This document shows, piece by piece, positions 35,587 through 47,807 of a DNA stretch of 64,000 nt (its first letter is position 1; each line of letters begins with the position of its first letter). Below the pieces are notes generated by a model. It was not told the origin of the DNA and did not search any database. It saw only the letters and a program-made list of their open reading frames with translations. The stretch is from Planctomycetota bacterium (GTDB taxonomy: Bacteria; Planctomycetota; UBA1135; GCA-002686595): NCBI GenBank assembly GCA_029259635.1, contig JAJDEU010000025.1:52390-116389 (forward strand), read 5' to 3'. The translations under genes were made by a program, and so were the position numbers.

Positions 35587-38500
35587 ATGCGCATAGTTTT
35601 TCAACTCGTCGCCTGCCTGGTCTTCGCGGCCGCCACGCACGTCCAGGACGCTGAGCACGATTCGAAGCTTTCGATGGAGGATGTTGCGGCCGTCTTAGCT
35701 GAGGCGCGCATCGCGACCGAGCGCACCAACGCTGCGCAGGAGAGTGGCGATTGGAAGACAGCGCGTGCCGAGGCAGGCCGCGCGGTCGAGTTGCTCGCTC
35801 CACTGCCTCTTGGTGAGGGGCAAGATGAGACAGCGGGAGTTCTTCGGGATGCCGGTGCTGCCGCTTACGACGCGGGAAATTTCGTCGCGGCCATGGAGTT
35901 GATGCGGCGCGAGTTGGATCACCGCGAGCGGACGCTTCCGGCGGACCATGCCGACCTGATCGCCGCTCAAGAGAGACTCGCCACATCGACGTATCGGGTG
36001 GGCGACCTTCCGGGTGCACGTGCGCTGCAGGAGGCCGTGCTCGCGGCCCGCGAGCGGGCATTGCCACTGGATCACCCCGACTTGCTTCGGGCTCGTACGA
36101 ATTTGGTCATCACATTGATCAATACGGGCGAACATTCAGCAGCACTTGCGATGGGTGAGGCTCTGCTCGCGGCTCGCGAGCGAACCTTGCCAGCGGATCA
36201 CCGCGATTTGCTTGCGACTCGTTCGGTTTTGGCCTCAACGTTGCTTGCGATGGGTGATCTTTCCGGGGGGCGCTCCGGGTTCGAGGCGCTGCTCGAAGCT
36301 GCCGAGCGAACACTGCCTGACGATGACCCGATCCTGCTCAATGCCCGTCAAAATCTATCCGCCCTAATGTTTAACAAGGGCGACTTTAGAGGTGCACGCA
36401 CGCAGCAAGAGGCGATGCTTGAAGCGCGCGAGCGGACGTTGCCCGCAGACGATCCGGCCCTTCTCGCCGTTCGGCAGCTTCTTGCCAGCACGATGACGGC
36501 GATGGGCGACCTTCAAGGCGCGAGCGAGCACGGGTTTGCCGTGCTCGAAGCTCTCGAAGAGACACTGCACGAAGACCATCCCGACTTGCTCTCGGCGCGT
36601 CAGAGCCTCGCCGCCACGATGACGACTATGGGAGAGTTCTCTGTGGCGCTCGAGCTTTACCGGGCTGTGGTCGAGACTGGCGAGCGGACGCTCCCTGCCG
36701 ATGATTCGCGACTGCTCGACGCTCGACTGAAACTCGCCTCCACACTTTTCTCGATGGGCGACAAAGCGGGCGCCATTGCGCTCTATGAGTCCGTTCTCGA
36801 AGCACAGGAGCGGACGCTACCGCCGGACCATCCGACCCTCCTTAGTATTCGGGCGAATTTTGCGGTGGTGATCATGGCGTCGGGCGATCTTTCGCGTGGC
36901 CGCGCAATGTTAGAGACCGTGCTCGAGGCTCGAGAGAGAACGCTGCCGCCTGACCACATCTTCTTGCTCATGGGACGTGGCAATCTCGCCCTGGCGATGA
37001 CCGAGATGGGCGACTTCCCGGGCGCGCGAGCGCTCCAAGAATCCGTTCTGGATGCATACGAACGCACACTTCCAGCGGAGCACTCCGGACTTCTCACGGC
37101 TCGAACAAATCTTGCCGTCACGATGTTTCGGATGGGCAATTTTTCGGACGCGAGTGCCCTCCAGAAGTCCACGCTCCAGGAACTCGAGCGGACTCTTCCT
37201 GCGGACCACCCGGATATTCTCAATGCCCGGCTGGGGGTCGCTTCCGGGATGGAAGTGATGGGCGATCTCTCTGGCGCGCGCACTCTGACCGAAGCTGTTC
37301 TTGAAGTAGCCGAGCGGACCTTGCCGGAGGATCACAAGGTGGTTCTCACCGCTCGCGGAAATCTCGCCGGTGTTATGGCGGCCATGGGCGACTTCGCGGA
37401 TGGGCGTGTGCGCGCGCTCGAGAGGTCAGTACTCGATGTTATGGAGCGAAAGTTGCCAGCGGACAACCAGGACCTGCTCGGCATGCGCCAAAACTTTGCC
37501 AACACGCTGTACGAAACGGGCGACCTGGCAGGTGCGCGTGCTCTCGGGATCGACATAGCGCACGACGTGATCCACCGCGTCGAGTTCGCGCTGGCTCTCT
37601 CTCCGCGAGAAGCACGGGAAATTATTGAAGGGGAAACTTACCGACATCGCCAGGTGCGCTTCCTGACCGCTTCCGGCGATTCCGGCGATCCGGATTCGAT
37701 CCGATTCGATCTCGCAGAAACGCTGAGAGCTGCCTCCATTGTCTCGGACCGGCAAATTGAAGAGAGCGATCCGCGCAAAGGAGAACTCGCAACGCTTAGG
37801 ACTCGACTGAGCGACCTCGTCAATGGCGGACCGAGAGATGGCCAGTCGAGCGAGGCTTTCGCGTCGGAAGTCGCGCGACTGACACGCGATCGAGACCAAC
37901 TGGAGCGGGAGCTTCGAGGCGAGCAGGGGTCCAACGGAAGCTCAACGGTCATCATCCACGCGCAGGATGTGGCAAGAGCGCTTCCAGAAGGAGCGGCGGC
38001 GGTCGGGTTCCTGCGCCACGAGAAGTGGACCTCCAACGCGAAGGGGCGAAAGATTGGATCGGCTGGTGATGTGCTTTCCGCGCACGTGCTGCATTCGGAC
38101 GGCTCCCTGGTCGAATTCGAGCTCGGACCGGCCAAAAAACTGGAGTTGCTCGCGAGCGAGTGGCGCGCCTCGATGGGGAGGGCGCTCGTTGGCCGCGGAG
38201 TCGAATTCTCGAGCACGAAGGGGCTCGAGTCGGACGAGGCCGCCGTGGAAGTTGGGCGCCACCTGCGACGGCATGTCCTCGATCCAATTCTCTCGGCTGT
38301 TGGAGACGCGAGGACTCTGCACATCTGCCTGGACGATTTCTTGCATGCCATGCCGATCGAAGCTCTGCCGATGGAGGAGGATGAGTTGGTCGTTCGGGAC
38401 CGCTACACGATCGTGAACGAGGTCTCCTTTGCGCGACTCCTCGCTGATCGAGCGGAACGACCCTCGGGTACGGGCCTCCTCGCTGTTGGAAGTGTTGCGT

Positions 38501-39264
38501 TCGATGCCGAGCCCGGTGAACTCGTAAGCGGTGTCGTTTCGGCGCCTCTCGGCAGCGGCGGCCTGCGCGGTGGCGGCACTCAGGAGTTCGTCCCTTTGGC
38601 CGAGACCCGAGGTGAGATTGAGTTCGCGGGCGAGCTCTTCGAGCGCGAGCTTGAAGAAGAAGCGGTGCTTCAACTGGGTGGGCAAGCGACAAAGGGCGCT
38701 TTTCGTCGGATCGCGCCAGGCAAGAAATTCCTGCACATAGCGACCCACGGTTGGTTCGCTCCGGAGACAGTCAAGTCGACGCTTGACGACGAGCCGGGCG
38801 ATGACGCGCGTCGGTCGCGTTTCGGAGCGAATGAGACGGTCACCGGCCTCGCGCCGATGACGCTATGCGGCCTCGCTTTTGCCGGCGCTAACCAAGGCCG
38901 TGACTCGCTCGGTCGTGTGCCGGGCATCATGACGGCCGAGGAACTTTCGAGCATCGACCTCTCCGCCTGCGAGCTCGCCGTGCTCAGTGCCTGCGAGACG
39001 AATGTCGGCATCCGCCGCGCGGGTCAGGGCGTTCAGTCACTCCAAGCGGCGCTTCACGCCGCCGGCGTTCGCACGGCGATCACGTCGCTGTGGAAGGTGG
39101 ACGACGCGGAGACGCGACGCTTGATGGAGCTCTTCTACACCTACCTGTGGGCCGAGAAGCTTCCGAAGGCGGAGGCGCTGTGGAAGGCCAAGTGCGACAT
39201 GCGCCAAAGCGGCGCGGCGGTGCGCGACTGGGCGGGCTGGGCGCTGTCGGGCGATCCGCGCTAG
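35587..39264 (+). CDS. Exported TPR-CHAT protein (caspase-like peptidase domain)
   Basis: 1225 residues from ATG 35587, which begins a signal peptide (MRIVFQLVACLVFAAATHVQ). The middle (about 85-680) is about 14 kinesin-light-chain-type TPRs of 42 residues with the consensus ERTLPADHPDLLxAR. A coiled-coil stretch (about 730-790) leads to the C-terminal CHAT domain with the catalytic dyad His1054 (FLHIATHGWF) and Cys1136 (LAVLSACETN), then GVQSLQAALHAAGVRTAITS. CHAT domains are caspase-like peptidases. Both catalytic residues look intact, but export of such a protein is unlike the cytoplasmic TPR-CHAT of CRISPR-linked systems. Confidence 0.85.
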   Translation: MRIVFQLVACLVFAAATHVQDAEHDSKLSMEDVAAVLAEARIATERTNAAQESGDWKTARAEAGRAVELLAPLPLGEGQDETAGVLRDAGAAAYDAGNFVAAMELMRRELDHRERTLPADHADLIAAQERLATSTYRVGDLPGARALQEAVLAARERALPLDHPDLLRARTNLVITLINTGEHSAALAMGEALLAARERTLPADHRDLLATRSVLASTLLAMGDLSGGRSGFEALLEAAERTLPDDDPILLNARQNLSALMFNKGDFRGARTQQEAMLEARERTLPADDPALLAVRQLLASTMTAMGDLQGASEHGFAVLEALEETLHEDHPDLLSARQSLAATMTTMGEFSVALELYRAVVETGERTLPADDSRLLDARLKLASTLFSMGDKAGAIALYESVLEAQERTLPPDHPTLLSIRANFAVVIMASGDLSRGRAMLETVLEARERTLPPDHIFLLMGRGNLALAMTEMGDFPGARALQESVLDAYERTLPAEHSGLLTARTNLAVTMFRMGNFSDASALQKSTLQELERTLPADHPDILNARLGVASGMEVMGDLSGARTLTEAVLEVAERTLPEDHKVVLTARGNLAGVMAAMGDFADGRVRALERSVLDVMERKLPADNQDLLGMRQNFANTLYETGDLAGARALGIDIAHDVIHRVEFALALSPREAREIIEGETYRHRQVRFLTASGDSGDPDSIRFDLAETLRAASIVSDRQIEESDPRKGELATLRTRLSDLVNGGPRDGQSSEAFASEVARLTRDRDQLERELRGEQGSNGSSTVIIHAQDVARALPEGAAAVGFLRHEKWTSNAKGRKIGSAGDVLSAHVLHSDGSLVEFELGPAKKLELLASEWRASMGRALVGRGVEFSSTKGLESDEAAVEVGRHLRRHVLDPILSAVGDARTLHICLDDFLHAMPIEALPMEEDELVVRDRYTIVNEVSFARLLADRAERPSGTGLLAVGSVAFDAEPGELVSGVVSAPLGSGGLRGGGTQEFVPLAETRGEIEFAGELFERELEEEAVLQLGGQATKGAFRRIAPGKKFLHIATHGWFAPETVKSTLDDEPGDDARRSRFGANETVTGLAPMTLCGLAFAGANQGRDSLGRVPGIMTAEELSSIDLSACELAVLSACETNVGIRRAGQGVQSLQAALHAAGVRTAITSLWKVDDAETRRLMELFYTYLWAEKLPKAEALWKAKCDMRQSGAAVRDWAGWALSGDPR

Positions 39265-39270
39265 GAATGG

Positions 39271-39460
39271 ATACCGAGTCAGGCTCCCGTCGAGGCCTCA
39301 ACCATTGACGGGTACCGCACTAACTGAATTTGGTCAGCGCGTTCGTCGTCAAGGAACCCTGCTAAACGGCTTGGTCTTGCCATTGATCAGAATGGGTAAC
39401 AACGAAGTGTGTGCGGTACTTTTTAGTCGCCAAGGTTGGGAGTAGAGCCTGACTCCGTAT
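39271..39460. repeat. REPIN/MITE-like element, copy at 39.3 kb
   Basis: 190 bp with terminal inverted repeats ATACCGAGTCAGGCTC (left) and, on the opposite strand, ATACGGAGTCAGGCTC (right). A second inner pair is GTACCGCACTA (39312-39322) against GTACCGCACA (complement of about 39410-39420). The central part is unrelated to the 47.9-kb copy. It lies 6 bp after the TPR-CHAT stop and overlaps the last codons of the oxyR homologue. Confidence 0.75.
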
Positions 39461-40355
39461 TCGCGTAGGCCTTCGCGATCGTCGTCCCGAGCGCTTTGAA
39501 TTCTTCCACGCGCGGCGAGTTGGGGCGCCAGGCCAGACCGACACTGCGCGATGGGCCGTCGGCGCCGAAGGGGATCGTGCAGAGGCCCGGGACGGCGGCG
39601 GCTTCGCGTTCAATCGCGAGTTCGGGGATCAGAGTGATGCCCAGACCGCGGGCCACCATTTGCGTGATGGTGCCGAGACTGGAGGCGCGGAAACTTCCGT
39701 CTTCGCTGCCGCCGGCTGCTTCGCACAGCGGCAGAGTTTGCTCGCGCAGGCAGTGGCCTTCTTCGAGCAGAAGTGTCGCTCGGCCTTCGAGGTCGGCGAT
39801 TTTTGCCTCGACCTTCTTCGCCAGCTCGTCATTTTCGGAGACCGCGAGAACAAAGGGATCGGAGAATAGCGGCATGGTCTCCAAATTGCCGAGCTCGAGG
39901 TCGATGGCGAGGATCAAGAGATCGAGCTTGCCCTTCTCCAGCTGAGCGACGAGGCGATCGGTCATCTCTTCACGCAGGAAGAGCTCGAGCTCGGGATAGG
40001 TCTCGTGCAACGCGGGCAAGACTTTCGGCAGGAGGTAGGGGCCGATCGTCGGGATCACACCGAGGCGCAGCGGACCGGTGAGTGGGGCGCCGATCGACCG
40101 CGCGATCTGACCCAATCGGCCGCAGCCTTCGAGCACTTCGTGCGCGGTGGGCAGGAGCGCATCGCCCGCCGCCGTCAGCCGCACTCCGCGCGAGTTGCGC
40201 TCGAACAGCTTCACGCCGAGCGTGCCCTCCATCTGCGCGATCTGCGCGGAGAGCGCCGGCTGGCTCACATAGCAGGACTCCGCGGCTTTTCGAAAGCTCA
40301 ACCGTTCAGCGAGCGCGACGAAGTATTCGAGCTGGCGAATCGTGGGGTTTTCCAT
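39423..40355 (-). CDS. oxyR: OxyR-like LysR-family peroxide-sensing regulator
   Basis: 310 residues from ATG 40355 (TTGGGGCC upstream); a TTG three codons earlier is less likely. The N-terminal winged HTH is IRQLEYFVALAERLSFRKAA with CYVSQPALSAQI. The redox loop EEGHCLREQTLPLC keeps both cysteines (202 and 211), spaced as Cys199/Cys208 of E. coli OxyR, so peroxide sensing by disulfide formation is expected. It is divergent from katG, its classical target. The last eleven residues (TESGSTPNLGD) are encoded by the repeat element at 39271-39460. Confidence 0.9.
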   Translation of the reverse strand: MENPTIRQLEYFVALAERLSFRKAAESCYVSQPALSAQIAQMEGTLGVKLFERNSRGVRLTAAGDALLPTAHEVLEGCGRLGQIARSIGAPLTGPLRLGVIPTIGPYLLPKVLPALHETYPELELFLREEMTDRLVAQLEKGKLDLLILAIDLELGNLETMPLFSDPFVLAVSENDELAKKVEAKIADLEGRATLLLEEGHCLREQTLPLCEAAGGSEDGSFRASSLGTITQMVARGLGITLIPELAIEREAAAVPGLCTIPFGADGPSRSVGLAWRPNSPRVEEFKALGTTIAKAYANTESGSTPNLGD

Positions 40356-40371
40356 TGGCCCCAAGATATAG

Positions 40372-43101
<2,730 letters not shown>

Positions 43102-43114
43102 GTCGACGCTTTGA

Positions 43115-43134
43115 CGGAGAGCTTTCACTCTCCG
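43115..43134 (+). terminator. Possible katG terminator hairpin
   Basis: CGGAGAG pairs with CTCTCCG around a 6-nt loop, 13 bp after the katG stop. There is no U-tract, so it may only be a 3'-end-protecting hairpin. Confidence 0.4.
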
Positions 43135-43329
43135 GATCTGCCCACTGCGGGATGGGTCGCTTGATGCTCAAACAACGAGTGTTCAAGCGGCCCATCTTCA
43201 TGCTCTTAGCGATGGACGGAGTGGGGATACGGAGCGCTCTCACAGACGACTCCGCGCTGCAAAGGCTAGAACGCAGAGGAGATTGGCGCGACTATGTAGG
43301 CTCGTGTCCCGCGCACACTAAGCTTGGGC

Positions 43330-44097
43330 ATGAACTCGACAGTCTCTTCGAAACTCGCATGGCTTCAGGGCATTGTCAGCGAGGGCCCGTGCCCTCTCTT
43401 CGCGACGGTCAGCGGGGCACACTTGTACGGCTTTGAGTCGCCAGACAGTGACTTCGATCTGCGCGGCGCATTCGTGGCTCCACTCGACGAAGTACTTCGG
43501 CTGAGATCCGTCGAGGAAACCGTCTCGATCCTTGAGGTTCGCGACGGGCTCGAACTCGACTGGGTCGCTCACGATGTCCTGAAGTTCGCGCGCTTGATGA
43601 CGAAGCGAAACGGTTACGTGCTTGAGCAATTGTTTTCACCGCTCGTCGTTCACGGTGGCGAGTGGCTCGATGAGTTCCGAGCGATAGGTGAAGGCTGCAT
43701 CATTCGGCACCTGTTTCATCACTACGACGGATTCGTGTCGAACCAACGCAAGCTGCTCGATGGCGGCGATCACACGGTCAAACGGTTGCTCTACTGTTAT
43801 CGAGTGCTCTTGACGGGAATCCACGTACTGCGATCGGGAACTGTCGAAGCGAACCTCTCGGTTCTCAACGAGGAATACCGAGTCGATGCGATTCCGAATT
43901 TGATTGAGCGCAAGCGTGAGGGCCAGGAGAAAGGCGCGCTCAATGAGGATGAGGCGGAATCGCATCGTTCGCCGCTCGACACGCTGCAAGAACGACTCGC
44001 TGCGGAGTTCGAGCAATCGAAACTGCCGGACGAAGTGACCAGCTTCGATGCGCTTGACGATTTCGTTGTCCGCGCACGCCTGGAGCTCGGGTCGTGA
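43330..44097 (+). CDS. RlaP-like nucleotidyltransferase, copy 1
   Basis: 255 residues from ATG 43330 (a TTG two codons earlier is possible). The DNA-polymerase-beta-type motif near residue 29 reads SGAHLYGFESPDSDFDLRG: the DxD metal ligands are present but the usual GS is GA. This matches the family linked to RNA repair (RlaP; predicted nucleotidyltransferases of the YcgL group). The helical C-terminal part (MTKRNGYVLEQLFSPL, IRHLFHHYDGF) is typical of it. It overlaps copy 2 by 4 bp (ATGA), so the proteins are probably made in equal amounts and may form a complex. Function unproven. Confidence 0.72.
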   Translation: MNSTVSSKLAWLQGIVSEGPCPLFATVSGAHLYGFESPDSDFDLRGAFVAPLDEVLRLRSVEETVSILEVRDGLELDWVAHDVLKFARLMTKRNGYVLEQLFSPLVVHGGEWLDEFRAIGEGCIIRHLFHHYDGFVSNQRKLLDGGDHTVKRLLYCYRVLLTGIHVLRSGTVEANLSVLNEEYRVDAIPNLIERKREGQEKGALNEDEAESHRSPLDTLQERLAAEFEQSKLPDEVTSFDALDDFVVRARLELGS

Positions 44098-44951
44098 GCG
44101 AGTTCTGGGAAGAGAACCTGATTCTGCGCACGCTCTCCGGATCGCGAGCGCACGGTTTGGCGCGCGAAGGCAGCGATACGGATACGAGGGGAGTCTGCAT
44201 CCCGCCCGCGCGATACCTGATCGGCTTCGGCCACTTCGAACAGCACGAGAGTGAAGGCGGCGATCACGTCACCTACGCGCTCGCCAAGTTCGTCCGTCTC
44301 GCTCTACAGGGTAATCCCAACATCCTTGAGTCTCTGTTCACGCATGAAGACGACATCCAGTTCATTAACGATGCGGGCCGAGAGCTCATCGCCGCACGCG
44401 ATTGTTTCCTCTCCAAGCAAGTCGGCGAACGCTTCATGGGCTACGCCCTCGCCCAGTTGAAGCGCATGGAGCGCCATCATCGCTGGCTCGTCGATCCGCC
44501 GACAACACCGCCTAGGCAGGAGGAGTTCGGGGCAGTAATTGACGGCGGTCGCTATCGGTTTCCGAACGCAGATCGGCAAAAAGCCTATGACGCGGCGCTC
44601 AAACACTGGAACCACTATCGGACGTGGCGCAAGGAGCGAAATCCGGCTCGCGCCGAGCTAGAGGAGAAGCACGGCTACGACACGAAGCACGCGATGCACC
44701 TGATTCGATTGCTCAAAATGGGCGAGGAGGTACTCACATTGGGGACCGTGATTGTTCGCCGTCCGGATGCGGAGTGGCTGCTCGGGATTCGCGACGGGGC
44801 GCTCAAGTACGAGGCATTGGTTCAGTTAGCGGGCGAGATGACTTCCGGGCTCAGCAAGGAGATGACCGTGTCTAGCCTTCCCGACGACCCTGACGAATCA
44901 GCGGCGGAACAGCTACTTGTTCGTCTTCACCGAACGAGACTTTGCGAGTGA
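44094..44951 (+). CDS. RlaP-like nucleotidyltransferase, copy 2
   Basis: 285 residues. The nucleotidyltransferase motif LSGSRAHGLAREGSDTDTRG is canonical (GS, then DTD). Further family segments are NPNILESLFT, SKQVGERFMGYALAQLKRM and KHGYDTKHAMHLIRLLKMGE. Proteins of this family occur with RNA ligases, RtcB or Pnkp/Hen1 repair genes, but none is adjacent here. Copy 1 is recognisably the same fold yet strongly diverged, which suggests an old duplication and specialised subunits. Confidence 0.78.
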   Translation: MSEFWEENLILRTLSGSRAHGLAREGSDTDTRGVCIPPARYLIGFGHFEQHESEGGDHVTYALAKFVRLALQGNPNILESLFTHEDDIQFINDAGRELIAARDCFLSKQVGERFMGYALAQLKRMERHHRWLVDPPTTPPRQEEFGAVIDGGRYRFPNADRQKAYDAALKHWNHYRTWRKERNPARAELEEKHGYDTKHAMHLIRLLKMGEEVLTLGTVIVRRPDAEWLLGIRDGALKYEALVQLAGEMTSGLSKEMTVSSLPDDPDESAAEQLLVRLHRTRLCE

Positions 44952-44958
44952 GTCGGGA

Positions 44959-44985
44959 CCTCACGATACGGAGTCATCTGTGAGG
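44959..44985. repeat. Half copy of the ATACGGAGTC repeat inside a hairpin
   Basis: CCTCAC (44959-44964) pairs with GTGAGG (44980-44985); the loop holds GATACGGAGTCATC, where GAT and ATC can pair as well. It begins 8 bp after the stop of the second nucleotidyltransferase. It shares ATACGGAGTC with the larger elements but has no visible partner arm. Confidence 0.45.
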
Positions 44986-45150
44986 AGGCCCCATCGAAAC
45001 CACATCAGAACCGTGCGAATCCGCACGATAATGAATATATCCGAGATTCGTGAGGGCTGCGTTTCAAGGGGACTCAGGTAGACGGCTTGGAGGTACTCGC
45101 TTCTACTGAGAATAGCTCGATTGCGTAATTTACTTACACCAGGAGTCTTC

Positions 45151-47739
45151 ATGCAGTTTCCCCTCGTTGCCCTGCTCGCCCTGTTCGCCTCTGCTGAAAA
45201 CAATTCGGCCACAGTTTCATCGCTGGAATCGATGGAGTCTCTCGACGGTGTGGTCGTCGATCGAGAGAAAAGGACATTGCATGGCGTTGTTGTTCGCGAG
45301 GACGGATCGGCCGCATTCGAAGCCGTGGTTACGACGAGCGACGGCGGCGAGGGAGTCACCGACGAGAGCGGCTACTTCTCCATCGACGTCAATGTCTCGC
45401 TCGGCGCAAATCCGATCACGTTGAGCGCGAGAGGTGCGGACGGTTCTTTCGGCAGCGCGGAGGTTCAAGGGTTGTCGTCTTCGGAAGACTGGGTCCCCCC
45501 GATCGTTCTCTTGTTGCCGGTCGACGGTTCTTTGAACTGGTTACCCGCGGCCGGCGCACAACCCGGGGTCCACAAACCCATGGCCGTGAGCCGTATCGAT
45601 GCGATGGTGGTTTTTGGAGAAGGAAGGGCGAGGTCCCTCTACGCGGGTGGAAATTTCATCAGTGCGGGCGGAATCTCCGCCAGGAACATCGCGCGGTGGA
45701 ACGGCAAGAAGTGGTTCGGTCTTGGCAAGGGGCTGCGCGATAACACCGTGAACAGCACTGAAGTCAATGCCATGACCGGTTTCGACGATGGGAGCGGGTT
45801 TGCGCTCTACGCGGCGGGGAGATTCAGTAGGTCAGGCACTCTTGCCCTTAATAACATTGCGCGTTGGGACGGAGCTTCGTGGAGCGCCGTAGGAGCTGGA
45901 TTGAACGGAACGGTCAACTGCTTGCAGGTCTTTGACGATGGCACTGGTCCGGCGCTGTACGCAGGAGGCGAATTCACAGCGTCGGGCGGACAACCGGTGC
46001 CCTGGCTCGCGCGTTGGGATGGGAGCTCGTGGTCGACCGTTGGAGGTGGCCTCTCTGGCCCCGGTTCGGTCACCGAAGTTCGTTCGATGACCGTGTTCGA
46101 TGACGGTACCGGCCGCGAGCTTTGTGTCGGCGGAACTTTCAATTCGGCTGGAGGCGTAGCTATAAATGGCATCGCTAAGTGGGATGGGACCAACTGGAGC
46201 GCGCTGGGTGCCGGTTTAACTACCGGGCCCTTCGCCATGGGGTCCTACAATGACGGAACGGGAGCGGTTCTCTTCGCGACTGGCGAGGCGTCCGGTCAAG
46301 GAGGCTCCCCGGATTATTCCACTTGGGACGGCGTCGAGTGGACAGCCGGCGATACTTCCCTGCAGGGATCCATCCGAACCTTCTTCAACTACGACGACGG
46401 ATCTGGACCCGTTCTCTTGGCCGCCGGCAGTTTTACGTTCTCGGGTACGTCTATCTTCGATGCGGCGAGTTGGGATGGAACGTCCTGGTCTCCGGTCGGC
46501 TCTGGAGTCTCCTTCGCGCCCGACAGCTCGCCCGGATCCGCGTTTTATTCGATCAACGCCCTGGCTGTTTACCGCGACGGTTCGAACTCTGCGCTCTTCG
46601 CCGGAGGGTCGTTTGGGGGCGCTGGCGGAAATTCCGCGAGGAACATCTGCAAGTTCGATGGGACGGATTGGAGCCAGCTGACCACAGGATTGGATGGTCC
46701 AGTTAAAGCGCAAGTCGTCTTTGACGACGGATCGGGTCCTGCTCTCTACATCGGTGGTCAGTTTTTCAGCGCTGATGGCGAGCGGATGAATTCGATTGCT
46801 CGTTGGGACGGAACTACACTCTCTCCTGTTGGACTCAGATTCACACCGGGTTCCGATGTCAGAGGACTGGCAGTTTTTGACGACGGAACCGGGCCCGCGC
46901 TCTACGCATGCGGGAAGTTCAACATTTCGCCTCCGACGGCAGAAACTACAGTCATCGCTCGCTTTGACGGTAGTCAGTGGACGCAGGTCGTCTCGGGATC
47001 AGGTGGCGCTAGTGTCAACTGCATGGCCGTTTACGACGACGGAACGGGCCCCGCTCTTTTCTACGGTGGGACACTCTCGATCAACCTCAGCAAATGGGAC
47101 GGAGTTAACAGTTCCAAAGTGGATAGCCTTGGTGGCGGAACCGTTTCAGCTCTAGGCGTGTTCGATGACGGAACAGGCCCACTGCTTTATCTCGGCGGAT
47201 CGTTCAATGCTTTCGACCCCATTGCAGACGAACGGACTTTCAACATCGCAGCCTGGGGTGGAGCGGGGGTGATCTCCCTTCAAGGAGGAGCCGGCTCCTT
47301 CGTAGGTAGCTTTGCGGTTTACGATGATGGAGGCGGCCCCGATCTCTATGTCGGCGGCGGCTTCAGTTCCGTCGGCGTCGGCAGCGGCGCTACCCTCGCG
47401 CAGGCCAAGGGTGTCGCCCGTTGGGACGGATCGGCTTGGTCTATCCTAGAAGAGATAGTAAACAGTAACGTCAGAGCACTTCACGTCTTCGATGACGGCA
47501 GTGGCTTGAAGCTCTACGCGGGAGGTACCTTCTTTAATATTGGGAGCACGGAGTTCCGGCGATTGGCGAAGTGGGATGGCTCTAGTTGGAGCTCGGTAAA
47601 GGGGCGAAATTTCAATGATGGGGTACTCTCGCTGATCGACCACGACGATGGGAGTGGGGCTGCGCTCTTTGTTGGCGGCGACTTCACGGTCAGCGATAAG
47701 CGCGACAGTTACTTCGCCAAGTTGGGTCAAGTGAAGTAG
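45151..47739 (+). CDS. Secreted kelch-like repeat protein with regulatory-like beta domain
   Basis: 862 residues from ATG 45151, chosen for AGGAG 6 nt upstream and the signal peptide MQFPLVALLALFASAEN. A carboxypeptidase-regulatory-like beta domain (about 43-95; LHGVVVREDGSAAFEAVV, GVTDESGYFSID) is followed by 14 repeats of about 50 residues built on FDDGTGPALYAGG-F-SAGG-IARWDG-WSAVG. Such proteins are common in planctomycetes and usually only annotated by their repeats. Likely an extracellular beta-propeller; no enzymatic residues recognised. Confidence 0.75.
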   Translation: MQFPLVALLALFASAENNSATVSSLESMESLDGVVVDREKRTLHGVVVREDGSAAFEAVVTTSDGGEGVTDESGYFSIDVNVSLGANPITLSARGADGSFGSAEVQGLSSSEDWVPPIVLLLPVDGSLNWLPAAGAQPGVHKPMAVSRIDAMVVFGEGRARSLYAGGNFISAGGISARNIARWNGKKWFGLGKGLRDNTVNSTEVNAMTGFDDGSGFALYAAGRFSRSGTLALNNIARWDGASWSAVGAGLNGTVNCLQVFDDGTGPALYAGGEFTASGGQPVPWLARWDGSSWSTVGGGLSGPGSVTEVRSMTVFDDGTGRELCVGGTFNSAGGVAINGIAKWDGTNWSALGAGLTTGPFAMGSYNDGTGAVLFATGEASGQGGSPDYSTWDGVEWTAGDTSLQGSIRTFFNYDDGSGPVLLAAGSFTFSGTSIFDAASWDGTSWSPVGSGVSFAPDSSPGSAFYSINALAVYRDGSNSALFAGGSFGGAGGNSARNICKFDGTDWSQLTTGLDGPVKAQVVFDDGSGPALYIGGQFFSADGERMNSIARWDGTTLSPVGLRFTPGSDVRGLAVFDDGTGPALYACGKFNISPPTAETTVIARFDGSQWTQVVSGSGGASVNCMAVYDDGTGPALFYGGTLSINLSKWDGVNSSKVDSLGGGTVSALGVFDDGTGPLLYLGGSFNAFDPIADERTFNIAAWGGAGVISLQGGAGSFVGSFAVYDDGGGPDLYVGGGFSSVGVGSGATLAQAKGVARWDGSAWSILEEIVNSNVRALHVFDDGSGLKLYAGGTFFNIGSTEFRRLAKWDGSSWSSVKGRNFNDGVLSLIDHDDGSGAALFVGGDFTVSDKRDSYFAKLGQVK

Positions 47740-47807
47740 ACGGCTCATCAAGGCTGGCTTTTCAATCTCGCGCACGCCGAGTGCTCCTCGTCGCGAGCAC
47801 GTTAACG

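Noticed and set aside
47781..47800. GTGCTC/GAGCAC hairpin after the kelch-like gene
   Set aside because: Six-base stem with no U-tract; a terminator is possible but not supported enough to list.
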